A DNA stretch of 64,000 nt from Sinorhizobium psoraleae (GCF_013283645.1 NZ_JABEKV010000002.1:1061798-1125797); one strand, 5' to 3'. Positions 45,494 to 55,163 are shown, numbered from the stretch's first letter. A program made the numbers and translations. Notes: generated from the letters alone by a model not told the origin.

Positions 45494-46057
45494 ATGTCGG
45501 TCAACCCTGCCGTTTTTTTGAGAATTTCAGCGAGCCTGGTCATTGCCGGACTCGGCGCCTTGATGATTGTTTCCAGTGCTTCGGCCCAGGCCACCTCCAG
45601 CCGGATGAGGGGCCTTCAGCTCTCGAACGACAAGCCGATCCAGATCGAGAGCGACAAGCTCGAGATCAAGGATCCCGAGAGCAAGGCGATCTTCACTGGC
45701 AACGTGAAGGTCGTCCAGGGCACGACCACGCTGCAGGCCGGCAGCATGACTGTCTTCTACAAGACGGAAAGCGGCGCGACGGTGACAAGCGGCAATGCCG
45801 ATATCGACCGGATCGAAGTCACTAACAAGGTGTTCCTCAGCTCTGGAGCACAGCAGGCAACGGGCGACAGCGGCCTTGTCAACATGACCGAGCAGACGAT
45901 CGTGCTCAAGGGCGAGAAGGTGGTGCTGTCGGAAGGCAACAACGTCTTCGTCGGCTGCCAATTGAACGTACAGATGGATACGGGCGAAGCACAGCTTGAG
46001 GCCTGCGGCGGCCGCGTGCAGATTCAACTTGACCCGCAGTCCCGCAAGCAGAACTGA
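45494..46057 (+). CDS. lptA: LPS transport periplasmic bridge protein LptA
   Basis: LptA forms the periplasmic bridge carrying LPS to the outer membrane. A signal peptide is clear (about residues 1-32, ending SSASAQA), followed by an OstA-type beta fold (PIQIESDKLEIKDPESKAIFTGNV, TLQAGSMTVFY, ATGDSGLVNMTEQ). The start is the ATG giving MSVNPAVFL, with GGTGG five bases upstream; a GTG three codons earlier is an alternative. It starts 15 nt after lptC. Two cysteines near the C-terminus (GCQLNV and EACGG) are notable. Confidence 0.92.
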   Translation: MSVNPAVFLRISASLVIAGLGALMIVSSASAQATSSRMRGLQLSNDKPIQIESDKLEIKDPESKAIFTGNVKVVQGTTTLQAGSMTVFYKTESGATVTSGNADIDRIEVTNKVFLSSGAQQATGDSGLVNMTEQTIVLKGEKVVLSEGNNVFVGCQLNVQMDTGEAQLEACGGRVQIQLDPQSRKQN

Positions 46058-46069
46058 CGTAGACCGCTC

Positions 46070-46882
46070 GTGCAGATTCCTTTTCTTCACAAACGCAAAC
46101 GGGTCAAGAAGCCGTCGGCGGGCGCCATGGCCGTCCATACGGTCGACAAGGCGCGCTATGACGGCACGCTGATCGCCCGCGGCTTGACGAAATCCTACCG
46201 TTCGCGCTGCGTCGTCAACGGCGTCTCGCTCGTCGTGCGTCGCGGAGAGGCGGTCGGCCTGCTCGGCCCGAACGGTGCCGGCAAGACGACCTGCTTCTAT
46301 ATGATCACCGGCCTGGTGCCGGTCGACGAAGGCTCGATCGAGATCAACGGCAACGACGTCACGACGATGCCGATGTACCGGCGGGCCCGCCTCGGTGTTG
46401 GCTATCTGCCGCAGGAGGCCTCGATCTTCCGCGGTCTGACGGTCGAGGAAAACATCCGCGCGGTGCTGGAGGTCCACGACAAGAACGCCGATCGCCGCGA
46501 AAGCAAGCTCAACGACCTGCTCGGCGAATTTTCGATCACGCACCTGCGCAAATCGCCTGCCATCGCGCTTTCCGGCGGCGAGCGGCGGCGTCTGGAAATC
46601 GCGCGGGCGCTCGCCACCGATCCGACCTTCATGCTGCTCGACGAGCCGTTCGCGGGCGTCGATCCGATCTCGGTCGCCGATATCCAGGCGCTCGTGCGCC
46701 ATCTGACCTCGCGCGGCATTGGTGTCCTCATCACCGACCACAATGTACGCGAGACGCTCGGTCTCATCGACCGGGCCTACATCATCCATGCCGGCGAAGT
46801 CCTCACGCACGGCCGCGCCAACGACATCGTCACCAACCCAGATGTCCGTCGGCTCTATCTCGGCGATAATTTCAGCCTTTAG
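46070..46882 (+). CDS. lptB: LPS export ABC transporter ATPase LptB
   Basis: LptB is the ATPase that powers LPS extraction with LptF and LptG (not in this window). The ABC motifs are complete: Walker A GPNGAGKTT, Q-loop YLPQEAS, signature LSGGERRRLEIARAL, Walker B FMLLDEPFAGVDP and switch His in ITDHNVRE. The GTG at 46070 gives 270 residues. The ATG at 46127 (MAVHTVDKARYDG) may be the true start, as the first 19 residues are Lys-rich and lie before the family's conserved region. It is 152 nt ahead of rpoN, a conserved linkage. Confidence 0.93.
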   Translation: MQIPFLHKRKRVKKPSAGAMAVHTVDKARYDGTLIARGLTKSYRSRCVVNGVSLVVRRGEAVGLLGPNGAGKTTCFYMITGLVPVDEGSIEINGNDVTTMPMYRRARLGVGYLPQEASIFRGLTVEENIRAVLEVHDKNADRRESKLNDLLGEFSITHLRKSPAIALSGGERRRLEIARALATDPTFMLLDEPFAGVDPISVADIQALVRHLTSRGIGVLITDHNVRETLGLIDRAYIIHAGEVLTHGRANDIVTNPDVRRLYLGDNFSL

Positions 46883-47034
46883 GCGACATTGCGGGCGAAT
46901 CCGCCGCATCCGCCCGCGACCGCGCTTGACCAAAACTCCTTAATAAGCAATTTTTGGGCCAACTAATAAAAAGGCCTCTCGAAGACCATCTGGAGACACG
47001 GCCTTCGGAGACATGATGGGAGTTACGCGTCAGC

Positions 47035-48594
47035 ATGGCCTTGTCCGCCAGCCTATATCTGCGCCAGTCTCAGTCGCTGGTCATGACGCCGCAACTGATG
47101 CAGTCGATCCAGCTGCTTCAGATGACCCATCTGGAGCTTAATCAGTTCATCGCCCAGGAAGTCGAAAAAAACCCGCTGCTCGAATTTCAAAGCGGCGACG
47201 AGATGATCACCGCCCAGGATCGCTCCGCCCGCGAGGACCCCTCGCCGGCGTCCGGCGAAGCGGGGTCGGACGAGGCTGCCGGCCAGAGCGACGTCTACGA
47301 TAGTGCGACATCAAGCGCGGGCGAGAGGCTCAGCGACCAGCTCGACGCCGATTTCGCCAATGTCTTCCCGGACGACACACCGCCGCAACGCGCCGATGCA
47401 CCGGAACTGCTCGGCCAATGGAAGTCGATGCCCGGAGGCGGCGAAGGCGACAACGGCGAGGGATATGATCTCGATGATTTTGTCGCCGGCCGGAAAAGCC
47501 TGAGGGACGTTCTCCTGGAACAACTGCCGCTCGCGCTGAGTGCTCCCGGCGACCGGCTTATCGCTCAGCACCTCATCGACCAGCTCGACGAGGCCGGCTA
47601 TCTCCACGCGGACCTCACCGAGATGGCCGCCAGGCTCGGCGCGACCAACGAAGACGTGATGCGCGTGCTTCTCAACCTGCAGCAGTTCGACCCCCCGGGG
47701 GTCTTCGCGCGCACGCTCAGCGAATGCCTCGCCATACAGTTGCGCGCGCGCGACCGTCTCGATCCGGCGATGGAGGCGTTGATCGCCAATCTCGAGCTCC
47801 TGGCGCGCCGCGACTTCGCAAGTCTCAAGAAGATCTGCGGCGTTGACGAGGAAGATCTGGTCGACATGCTAGCCGAAATCCGCCAGCTCGATCCGAAACC
47901 CGGCACCAGCTTCGAGACGAGTGTCACTGAGTCCATCGTTCCGGACGTGATCGTGCGTGCCGCGCCTGATGGAGCCTGGCTGATCGCGCTCAATCCCGAC
48001 GCCCTGCCCCGGGTGCTCGTCAACCACGACTATTTCGCCGAGATCTCGCGGGGGACCCAGAAGAACAGCGCCGACCAGGCCTTCCTCAGCGAATGCATGC
48101 AAAATGCCAACTGGCTGACGCGCAGCCTCGACCAGCGGGCCCGGACGATCATGAAGGTCGCAAGCGAAATCGTCCGCCAGCAGGACGCCTTTCTCGTCAA
48201 CGGCGTCGATCACCTGCGCCCGCTCAATCTCAGGATCGTCGCGGATGCGATCAAGATGCATGAATCGACGGTCAGCCGCGTCACTTCGAACAAGTACATG
48301 CTGACACCGCGCGGGCTTTTCGAGCTGAAGTACTTCTTCACCGTCTCGATCGGCTCGAACGAGAACGGCGACGCCCACTCGGCGGAATCCGTTCGCCACC
48401 GCATCCGCACGATGATCCAGCAGGAGAGCGCGGACGCAGTGCTTTCCGACGACGACATCGTCGATATGCTCAAGCAGACCGGCGTCGACATAGCCCGCCG
48501 CACCGTCGCCAAATATCGCGAGGCGATGAATATCCCCTCCTCGGTCCAGCGGCGGCGCGAGAAGCGAGCGCTTGCCAAGGCGGCAGGCTTCTGA
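47035..48594 (+). CDS. rpoN: RNA polymerase sigma-54 factor
   Basis: Sigma-54 directs transcription of nitrogen fixation, C4-dicarboxylate and nitrogen-control genes with enhancer-binding activators. The 519-residue protein has the Gln-rich region I (SLYLRQSQSLVMTPQLMQSI), an acidic region II (about 65-150), the core-binding region and the C-terminal RpoN box ARRTVAKYRE near residue 495. The order lptB-rpoN-hpf-ptsN is widely conserved in proteobacteria. The sequence CTTGAC at 46924 could be part of a promoter, but I see no good -10. Confidence 0.97.
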   Translation: MALSASLYLRQSQSLVMTPQLMQSIQLLQMTHLELNQFIAQEVEKNPLLEFQSGDEMITAQDRSAREDPSPASGEAGSDEAAGQSDVYDSATSSAGERLSDQLDADFANVFPDDTPPQRADAPELLGQWKSMPGGGEGDNGEGYDLDDFVAGRKSLRDVLLEQLPLALSAPGDRLIAQHLIDQLDEAGYLHADLTEMAARLGATNEDVMRVLLNLQQFDPPGVFARTLSECLAIQLRARDRLDPAMEALIANLELLARRDFASLKKICGVDEEDLVDMLAEIRQLDPKPGTSFETSVTESIVPDVIVRAAPDGAWLIALNPDALPRVLVNHDYFAEISRGTQKNSADQAFLSECMQNANWLTRSLDQRARTIMKVASEIVRQQDAFLVNGVDHLRPLNLRIVADAIKMHESTVSRVTSNKYMLTPRGLFELKYFFTVSIGSNENGDAHSAESVRHRIRTMIQQESADAVLSDDDIVDMLKQTGVDIARRTVAKYREAMNIPSSVQRRREKRALAKAAGF

Positions 48595-48832
48595 GCACGC
48601 CCTTTTGACCGCTGCGCAACGGCGCCAGCCGATTTTTTTGCGACTCGCAATTGACTCCCTGCGACACAAGGGATATGAGCGCGCCGCAATCGCCGAAGAC
48701 CCTACTCCACTTCGGCGGTTCCGAGCGGCCGGCTCCGCGGCGCAGATGCGCCGCCCTTGCGTGAAAAGCTTGGATGACGAAGGCGCTTGGAATAGACTGG
48801 ATACGCAAATCACGAACGAGAGAGGAAACTCC

Positions 48833-49405
48833 ATGAGTGTGCGTGTATCCGGCAAACATATGGAAATCGGCGATTCGTTCCGCTCCCGCATCGGGGAACA
48901 GATCGAGCAAGCCGTTACCAAATACTTCGATGGAGGATATTCAAGCCAGGTCACTGTGGAAAAGTCTGGATCGCGCTTCAGCGCCGACTGCAAGCTTCAT
49001 CTCGACACGGGCGTGGTATTGCAGGCGAATGGTCAGGCGAATGAGCCGCAGGCGGCCTTTGATGCGGCCTCGGAACGGATTGAAAAACGGCTCCGGCGCT
49101 ACAAGCGTAAGCTCAAGGATCACCACAACGGCAATGGCCAGAATGCCACTGAAGTGGCCTACACGGTGATGGACTCGGTGCCCGACCAGGACGAAGAGGT
49201 TCCGGAGGATTATGCACCGACGATCGTTGCCGAAAGCACGAAACAGTTGAGGACTATGTCCGTCGCGAGCGCCGTCATGGCACTCGACATGACGGACGAA
49301 CCGGTGCTGATGTTCCGCAGCCCCGGCAAGGAAGACCTGAACATCGTCTATCGGCGCAACGACGGAAATATTGGCTGGATCGACGCCGCCAATATCAAGG
49401 CATGA
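48833..49405 (+). CDS. hpf: Ribosome hibernation promoting factor, long form
   Basis: The protein silences ribosomes by 100S dimer formation in stationary phase. The start MSVRVSGKHMEIGDSF, with GAGAGGAA upstream, gives 190 residues; the open frame extends 87 codons upstream without similarity. The N-terminal domain (1-100, VRVSGKHMEIGDSFRSRIGE and RRYKRKLKDH) is followed by a linker and the C-terminal domain (about 130-188, SVASAVMALDMTDEPVLMFR), marking the long form. Old names are sigma-54 modulation protein and YhbH. Confidence 0.95.
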   Translation: MSVRVSGKHMEIGDSFRSRIGEQIEQAVTKYFDGGYSSQVTVEKSGSRFSADCKLHLDTGVVLQANGQANEPQAAFDAASERIEKRLRRYKRKLKDHHNGNGQNATEVAYTVMDSVPDQDEEVPEDYAPTIVAESTKQLRTMSVASAVMALDMTDEPVLMFRSPGKEDLNIVYRRNDGNIGWIDAANIKA

Positions 49406-49413
49406 GTGGAAGA

Positions 49414-49442
49414 GGGGAATGTCGGGAAAGCCGGCATTCCCC
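49414..49442 (+). terminator. Stem-loop after hpf
   Basis: GGGGAATG at 49414-49421 pairs with CATTCCCC at 49435-49442, with further CGG/CCG pairing inside. It begins 8 nt past the hpf stop. No T-run follows, so it may slow transcription or stabilise the hpf message, with ptsN 137 nt farther on. Confidence 0.5.
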
Positions 49443-49578
49443 GCCGCTCAGTACGCGGACAGCCGGAAAAGCCCGACTTTTCTGTGCATGGTAACCGCCA
49501 ATATAAAGATGGGTAGAGCCATCAAGACACATTTGTGATGATGTTGTCAGGCTCTAACCGGCGAACGAGGACAAAAGA

Positions 49579-50043
49579 ATGGCATTGGCAGGTTTGCTGC
49601 ATCAAAATGCAATTATCCCGGCCATGAGGGCCAACTCGAAAAAACAACTCCTTCAGGAATTGGCGGCAAAAGCATCCAAACTCACCGGACTTCCGGAGCG
49701 CGACATCTTCGATGTCATTCTGCAGCGGGAACGGCTCGGCTCCACCGGGGTCGGCAACGGCATCGCCATTCCTCATGGAAAGCTCAACAATCTTTCTTCG
49801 ATCATCGGGATCTTCGCGCGACTGGATACGCCCGTCGACTTCGAGGCGCTTGACGACCAGCCGGTCGACCTTGTCTTCCTGCTGCTGGCACCCGAAGGCG
49901 CCGGTGCCGATCATCTGAAGGCTCTGTCGCGCATTGCCCGCGTTCTGCGTGACCACGACATGGTCGCGAAGATCAGGGCGAGCGATTCCGCCAGTGCGAT
50001 CTACACGCTGCTCAACGACGACACGACTTCGCACGCGGCATGA
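49579..50043 (+). CDS. ptsN: Nitrogen phosphotransferase EIIA component PtsN
   Basis: This 154-residue EIIA-Ntr is the end of a phosphorelay from PtsP through NPr. It controls potassium transport, carbon-nitrogen balance and, in rhizobia, nutrient uptake. The phosphorylated residue is His66 in GIAIPHGKLNNL. The EIIA type-2 fold continues with FEALDDQPVDLVFLLLAPEG. It lies 173 nt after hpf. The convergent LuxR-type gene starts its end 11 nt later. Confidence 0.95.
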   Translation: MALAGLLHQNAIIPAMRANSKKQLLQELAAKASKLTGLPERDIFDVILQRERLGSTGVGNGIAIPHGKLNNLSSIIGIFARLDTPVDFEALDDQPVDLVFLLLAPEGAGADHLKALSRIARVLRDHDMVAKIRASDSASAIYTLLNDDTTSHAA

Positions 50044-50054
50044 AATGGCCGCCG

Positions 50055-50897
50055 TCAATAAGGCTGACGGCGGTTCAAATGATCGATGAAAATCCGGAAC
50101 AAAGCGCCTTGGCCCGAAATGCCGAGACGACGATAGATGTTCTTGCGGTGGATACGAACCGTGCCTTCGGCGATATTCATCGCCGTGCCGATCGAACGAT
50201 TGCTGTGGCCACGCAGGATCAGCCGGACGATCGCGCGCTGCTGCTTGGTAAGCCGGTCGGCGCAGAGACTCTCGAAAGCACCCTCCAGGACATCCGGTCC
50301 GTGTCCGTTCGCGATCGCGGCCGCCATATCCCTTTGGCGCCAGTTGGACCGGATCGCCTCGCGCACGATCGGTTCGTAGAGCCGCAGCCGCTCCAGTTCC
50401 TGGTCGCTGAACGGTGCACCATCGCGGCAGCGCATCAGCGAATAGGTCGCCCGCATTGCCTCCTCGAGCGGGACGACGAAGCCCACCTCCTCGATCAGGG
50501 ATCCGGACTCCATCGACACGCAGGGATGGACCTCGCTCGACGATGAAAAGTTCGACTGGAAGAACCGGTCGGGCGCGAGCTCCCTCATCCGCCACAAACC
50601 TGCCGGCTGGCCGTTGTTGCAGGCGACGTAGAACGGGTCGAGCAGATAGGCGCCGCCAAGATAGGCCTTCAACGCTCGCGGCGAGACGCCATGCGTGTAG
50701 CCATCGTAGAGCAGGATCGGGCGTGTGTCGTATGGAAAGGCAAAAACGACCGACAGGTCGAAGGGGGCAATCGCGCGCAGCATGGCGTCGAGCGAGGCGC
50801 CGAAATCCGGCGTGCCGATAAACTTGATCATCGCGGAAATGTCTGCCGATTCCCTTGCAAGCATCGCGTGAGCGTTCCCCTTCGCCGTATCCCCCAT
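50055..50897 (-). CDS. LuxR-family transcriptional regulator (no autoinducer domain)
   Basis: The 280-residue protein has a C-terminal LuxR helix-turn-helix (about 215-270: LTKQQRAIVRLILRGHSNRS, IGTAMNIAEGTVRIHRKNIY). The N-terminal 200 residues (FIGTPDFGASLDAMLRAIAP, DLSVVFAFPYDTRPILLYDG) look like a GAF/PAS-type sensor used by a set of rhizobial regulators. I see no typical acyl-homoserine-lactone pocket motif. It is divergent from an SDR dehydrogenase and a flavoprotein oxidase with a 109-nt gap, and probably controls them. The ligand is unknown. Confidence 0.85.
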   Translation of the reverse strand: MGDTAKGNAHAMLARESADISAMIKFIGTPDFGASLDAMLRAIAPFDLSVVFAFPYDTRPILLYDGYTHGVSPRALKAYLGGAYLLDPFYVACNNGQPAGLWRMRELAPDRFFQSNFSSSSEVHPCVSMESGSLIEEVGFVVPLEEAMRATYSLMRCRDGAPFSDQELERLRLYEPIVREAIRSNWRQRDMAAAIANGHGPDVLEGAFESLCADRLTKQQRAIVRLILRGHSNRSIGTAMNIAEGTVRIHRKNIYRRLGISGQGALFRIFIDHLNRRQPY

Positions 50898-51006
50898 GGG
50901 ATATCGACAGCCCCTGCTTCGTCAACAATAATTCCCGAAACATGCGATAATCGCCTGCTGCATGCAGTGGGCTTTTTGGCCTCAGGCGGGCGGAAGGGGA
51001 AGCGTG

Positions 51007-51774
51007 ATGACAGGCAGGCTTTCTGGGAAGGTTGCGCTCATCAGCGGCGGCGCCGGCGGATGCGGATTGGCAGCCTCACAGCTCTTTGCCCGCGAGGGCG
51101 CCAAGGTCGGCATCGTCGACCTGCCGAAGAGCAAGGGCCAAGAGGTTGCGGCCGCCATTCGTGCCGAGGGCGGCGAGGCCATCTTCGCCGCCGCCGACGT
51201 TTCGGTGTCCGCCGAGGTGAGCGCTGCGGTCAATGCCGTCGAGACCGCCTTCGGCCCGATCACAGTGCTCTTCAACCATGCCGGCATTCTTGCGGTTGGC
51301 CCATTCCTTGAAACGGAAGAGGAGGAGTGGGATCGGCTGATGGCGGTGAATGTGCGCAGCATGTTCCTGATGACCAAGGCGGTACTCCCCGGGATGCTCA
51401 AGGCAGGCGGCGGCAGCATCATCTGCACCTCGTCCATTTCCGCCGTCGCCGCGACGCCCATGGAGGTGCTTTATGATACCACCAAGGGGGCTTGCCACAT
51501 GTTTGCCCGCGCGATCGCTGTCGAATTCCGCGACCGGGGCATCCGCTGCAACGCCGTCTGCCCCGGCTTCATCGCGACCGACCATGGCAAGCGCGAGATC
51601 GCGGGTCTGAGCAAATACGGCGTCGACGTCTCCGAGGCGGCGATCGCCGCCCAGCAGGGACGGATGTGCGACCCGATGGAGGTCGCCAATGCCGCGCTGT
51701 TCCTGGCAAGCGACGAGGCAAGCTTCGTCAACGGCACGCATCTGTTCGTCGACAATTGCTTTACGGCAGTCTGA
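51007..51774 (+). CDS. SDR-family oxidoreductase
   Basis: A 255-residue classical short-chain dehydrogenase with NAD(P) motif GGAGGCGLA (residues about 14-22, replacing the common TGxxxGxG), catalytic Ser in CTSSISAVAAT and YDTTK (Tyr-x3-Lys). The start MTGRLSGKVALISGG is used; an ATG 15 codons upstream is less likely. VDLPKSKG after the second strand has Asp, which favours NAD over NADP. Its partner is the oxidase gene 15 nt on. The substrate is probably a sugar or polyol, inferred from the partner. Confidence 0.9.
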   Translation: MTGRLSGKVALISGGAGGCGLAASQLFAREGAKVGIVDLPKSKGQEVAAAIRAEGGEAIFAAADVSVSAEVSAAVNAVETAFGPITVLFNHAGILAVGPFLETEEEEWDRLMAVNVRSMFLMTKAVLPGMLKAGGGSIICTSSISAVAATPMEVLYDTTKGACHMFARAIAVEFRDRGIRCNAVCPGFIATDHGKREIAGLSKYGVDVSEAAIAAQQGRMCDPMEVANAALFLASDEASFVNGTHLFVDNCFTAV

Positions 51775-51789
51775 GAGGGGAGACAAGGA

Positions 51790-53025
51790 ATGCTGCAGAC
51801 GGGCGGCCACTGGCGCAACTGGGTCGGAAACCAATCATGCATCGTGCGCCACAAGGGTGCGCCGGAAAGCGAAGCCGCGCTCTCCGAGATGGTCCGGGAG
51901 GCAACGGTCCTTGGTCTCAATGTACGTTGCGCCGGATCGGGCCATTCGTTCACGCCGGTGGTCGCGACGAGCGGACTGCTGCTCACGCTCTCCGGCATGC
52001 AGGGCGTCGTCGGCATCGACCAAGAGCGCAAGCGCGTCGCCGTCAGAGCGGGAACGACGATCAACCAGCTTGGCAAGGTACTGAAATCGAGCGGGCTTTC
52101 ACTCATCAACCAGGGCGACATCGACAGCCAGGCCCTTGCCGGTGCGCTGACGACTGGGACGCATGGCACCGGCGCCAAGCTCGGCAACATGGCCTCGCAG
52201 ATCGTCGGCATGCGCCTCGTCCAGCCCGACGGCAGCATTCTCGTCGTCGACGAGAGTACACCGGACCTGTTGGAAGCGGCGCGCGTCTCCGTCGGCATGC
52301 TTGGGGTGATCTCGGAGATCACCCTGCAGGCCATGGACGCCTACAATCTCCATGAAAAACTATGGCGCTGCGACTTCGACGAATGCATGGAGCAGCACGA
52401 CGAACTCGCCGCCAAGCACCGCCATTTCGGTTTCTTCTGGTGCCCTGTGCCCGAAAGCCGACATTGCTACTGCCTACCGGACACGTCGTCGGTGTCGACG
52501 ACCGGCAAGACCTCCGATGTCTGCGAGATGAAGGTGATCGACATCACCGACCGTCCGCCGATGGAGCAGGCATTCGAGAAGATTGCCTATTCGTCGGAGA
52601 TCTACCCGATCGAATACGTACCCAACTTTCACGAACTCGAATATGCGGTCCCGGTCGCCCAAGGCAAGGATGCCGTTCGGGCGGTGCGCAAGCTGATGCT
52701 CGAAAAGCATCCGACCTGCATCTATCCGATCGAGTATCGCTTCACGGCAGGCGATTCCGGCTGGATCAGCCCGTTCTATGAGCAGGATTCGATCACGCTG
52801 TCGGTCTCGGGTGAACCCGGCACCGACTACTGGGAATACCTGAAGGACGTCGACACGATCCTTCGCCAGTACGGCTCGCGCCCGCATTGGGGCAAACTGC
52901 ACTTCCTCGGCGCCGAGGATGTGACGGCGCTCTATCCGCGCGCCGGCGACTTTCGGGCGCTCCGGGCCCGGGTCGATCCCGAAGGCCGCTTCCTCAACGA
53001 TCACCTCCGGCAGCTCTTTGCCTGA
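51790..53025 (+). CDS. FAD-linked aldonolactone/alditol oxidase family protein
   Basis: The 411-residue flavoenzyme has the PCMH-type FAD domain with GSGHSFTP near residue 55, where His may hold FAD covalently, and GALTTGTHGTG for the cofactor. The C-terminal D-arabinono-1,4-lactone oxidase domain ends in the PHWGKLHFL motif near residue 372, used by the ALO/GULO and alditol-oxidase family. It probably oxidises a sugar lactone or polyol with oxygen as acceptor. It is cotranscribed with the SDR gene and divergent from the LuxR-type regulator. Exact substrate unknown. Confidence 0.9.
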   Translation: MLQTGGHWRNWVGNQSCIVRHKGAPESEAALSEMVREATVLGLNVRCAGSGHSFTPVVATSGLLLTLSGMQGVVGIDQERKRVAVRAGTTINQLGKVLKSSGLSLINQGDIDSQALAGALTTGTHGTGAKLGNMASQIVGMRLVQPDGSILVVDESTPDLLEAARVSVGMLGVISEITLQAMDAYNLHEKLWRCDFDECMEQHDELAAKHRHFGFFWCPVPESRHCYCLPDTSSVSTTGKTSDVCEMKVIDITDRPPMEQAFEKIAYSSEIYPIEYVPNFHELEYAVPVAQGKDAVRAVRKLMLEKHPTCIYPIEYRFTAGDSGWISPFYEQDSITLSVSGEPGTDYWEYLKDVDTILRQYGSRPHWGKLHFLGAEDVTALYPRAGDFRALRARVDPEGRFLNDHLRQLFA

Positions 53026-53092
53026 GCCGATCGGTCAAAGGCGTGCGGCAATTTGGGTCAACGACATGTATAAAAACAAGGATCTCCGCGCG

Positions 53093-53204
53093 GCCCCTCA
53101 TCCGCCTACCGGCACCTTCTCCCCGCAAGCGGGGCGAAGGGACGATGCCGCACGCTCTTAAGTCCCCTCTCCCCGCCTGCGGGGAGAGGGCTAGGGTGAG
53201 GGGC
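53093..53204. repeat. Long CCCCTCATCC-type palindromic repeat
   Basis: The ends GCCCCTCATCC and AGGGTGAGGGGC pair, with inner hairpins CCCCGCAAGCGGGG near 53126 and CCTCTCCCCGC/GCGGGGAGAGG at 53165-53189 as a perfect stem. It is a long form of the unit at 11315-11358. It sits in the gap between the convergent oxidase and grpE genes and can serve as a bidirectional end. Confidence 0.7.
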
Positions 53205-53304
53205 AGTCCCGTCGCCCTTTTACGCATTCAAGTCTTTGTTGGGTGCTGGTCCCAAATCCGCTGCAAGCGCTCTCAGCGAATGCACGGCGCTGGGAGGGGC
53301 GACG

Positions 53305-53931
53305 TCAGGCCGACGGCGTTCCGTTTTCGGTCGCGGCAGCCTTGGGACCGCCCTTGGAAACGCCGACCATCGCCGGACGCAGCACGCGCTCGCCGATGAC
53401 GTAGCCGGCCTGAATGACCTGGACGACCGTGTTGTTCGGTACGTCGGCATTCGGAACTTCGAACATTGCCTGATGGAAATTCGGATCGAACTTCTGACCG
53501 ACCGGCTCGAGCTTCTTCACACCATGACGTTCCAGAGCTGCAAGCATCGAGCGCTCGGTCATCTCCACGCCTTCGATCAGGGCGTTGAAACCCGCCTCGC
53601 CGGCTTCTTTCGCCTCGGGCGGGATAGCCTCGAGGGCGCGGCGCAGGTTGTCGGACACGGCCAGCATGTCGCGCGCGAAACCGGCGACCGAATAGGCCTT
53701 GGCATCCTTGACGTCACGTTCGGTGCGTCGACGCAGATTGTCCATCTCGGCCGCGAGGCGCAGATATTTGTCGCGCAATTCAGCATTCTCCGCTCTGGCG
53801 AGCTCCAGCGGATCCGGCGCGGCCGCAGGAGCCTCGACCTCCTGTCCTTCCGCAGCCTCGGGCGCAGCGGTTTTTACAGGTTCTTCTGCCGCAGTCGCCT
53901 CGGGTCCGTGTTTGTTCGTGTCGTCGGTCAT
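53305..53931 (-). CDS. grpE: GrpE nucleotide exchange factor
   Basis: GrpE releases ADP from DnaK in the heat-shock chaperone cycle. The start [15 protein letters not shown], with GGAG upstream, gives 208 residues; the frame runs 52 codons farther upstream without similarity. A Glu/Ala/Pro-rich tail (1-50) precedes the coiled coil ([20 protein letters not shown]) and the beta domain ([17 protein letters not shown]). It follows hrcA on the minus strand after 152 nt. dnaK and dnaJ are not in the window. Confidence 0.95.
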   Translation of the reverse strand: MTDDTNKHGPEATAAEEPVKTAAPEAAEGQEVEAPAAAPDPLELARAENAELRDKYLRLAAEMDNLRRRTERDVKDAKAYSVAGFARDMLAVSDNLRRALEAIPPEAKEAGEAGFNALIEGVEMTERSMLAALERHGVKKLEPVGQKFDPNFHQAMFEVPNADVPNNTVVQVIQAGYVIGERVLRPAMVGVSKGGPKAAATENGTPSA

Positions 53932-54022
53932 GACGTTCTCCGGAATGTCTTTCTGTATCTTCGGCATCGCCAAGCAAAAGCAAATCGCCTCGCTCGACCT
54001 GGTGTTGTCTGGATTTGAAGCC

Positions 54023-54053
54023 GATATCGAGGTTTGACGTCGAAAAATCAAGG
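54023..54053 (-). promoter_or_regulatory. Weak candidate RpoH promoter before grpE
   Basis: On the minus strand CTTGAT (54053-54048) is followed 15 nt later by CCTCGATAT. This resembles CTTGAA and CCCCATAT with one base inserted. It is 92 nt upstream of the grpE ATG. The match is only fair; support comes mainly from the gene's nature. Confidence 0.3.
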
Positions 54054-54083
54054 GTGGAATGCCGCTAGCCCGGAATTGCCGCC

Positions 54084-55163
54084 TCAACGCGACAGGCGCG
54101 ACATCAGCTGCGCGGTGTAATCGACCATCGGGACGATGCGTGAATAGTTGAGCCGAGTCGGGCCAATAACACCGACCGCGCCGACGATGCGATCATCCCC
54201 ATCGCGATAGGGTGCGACGATCAGCGACGAGCCGGAGAGCGAAAAGAGTTTGTTTTCCGACCCGATGAAAATGCGCACACCGGGGCCGCTTTCGGCGAGG
54301 TCGAGAAGCTCGATCAGGCTGTCCTTCTTTTCGAGGTCATCGAAAAGCATGCGAAGGCGGTCGATGTCCTCGCCCCCTTCCAGCCCCTCGAGCAGGTTGG
54401 CGCGACCGCGAACGATAAGGCGCGTCGGCTTTTCATCACCTTCGCTGCCGGACCAGATCGCCAGCCCGCGTTCGACGAGATCCTGCGACAGGACATCGAG
54501 TTCGCCGCGCACGGTCGCTTTGAGCTTCTGCAGTTGCGCGCGCACCTCGGCAATGGTTTGCCCGCCAAGATGCGCATTCAAGAAATTGGCGGCCTCGGTC
54601 AGTTGCGCGCTCGTGACCCCCGCCGGGAGCTCGATGATGCGGTTCTCGACCTGGTCATGTTCGCCGACGAGGACGGCAAGCGCCTTGGTCGGCGCCAGGC
54701 GGATGAACTCGACGTGCTTCAGCACCGGATCACTCTTGGTGGTGATGACGAGACCCGCACCGCGGGACATGCCCGAAAGCATCTGGCTCGCCTCGGTGAG
54801 CAGGCTCTCCACCGGCTGATCCCGATCGCCGCGGCGGAACTGGCGTTCGATCGAGGCACGCTCCTCCGCCGAAAGGTTGCCGACCTGCATGAAAGCGTCG
54901 ACGAAGAAGCGCAAACCGGTCTGGGTCGGCAGACGGCCCGCGCTGACATGGGGCGAATAGATGAGGCCGAGATGTTCGAGATCGCTCATGACATTGCGCA
55001 CGGAAGCGGGCGAGAGCGACATCGGCAGGAGCCGCGAAAGATTGCGCGAACCGAGCGGCTCGCCGCTCTCGAGGTAGGTCTCCACAATGCGGCGAAAGAT
55101 TTCACCGGAACGCTCATCCAGCGCCGCCGCGATCTCCTTCGCTCCGGAATTGCGCAGTACCAT
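54084..55163 (-). CDS. hrcA: Heat-inducible transcription repressor HrcA
   Basis: HrcA represses groESL and sometimes dnaK by binding CIRCE sites. The 359-residue protein has a winged-helix N-terminus ([40 protein letters not shown]), a central inserted domain and a C-terminal GAF-like domain ([36 protein letters not shown]). I looked for CIRCE near it and found none, so its own gene is not autoregulated through CIRCE here. It is divergent from rph. Confidence 0.96.
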   Translation of the reverse strand: MVLRNSGAKEIAAALDERSGEIFRRIVETYLESGEPLGSRNLSRLLPMSLSPASVRNVMSDLEHLGLIYSPHVSAGRLPTQTGLRFFVDAFMQVGNLSAEERASIERQFRRGDRDQPVESLLTEASQMLSGMSRGAGLVITTKSDPVLKHVEFIRLAPTKALAVLVGEHDQVENRIIELPAGVTSAQLTEAANFLNAHLGGQTIAEVRAQLQKLKATVRGELDVLSQDLVERGLAIWSGSEGDEKPTRLIVRGRANLLEGLEGGEDIDRLRMLFDDLEKKDSLIELLDLAESGPGVRIFIGSENKLFSLSGSSLIVAPYRDGDDRIVGAVGVIGPTRLNYSRIVPMVDYTAQLMSRLSR

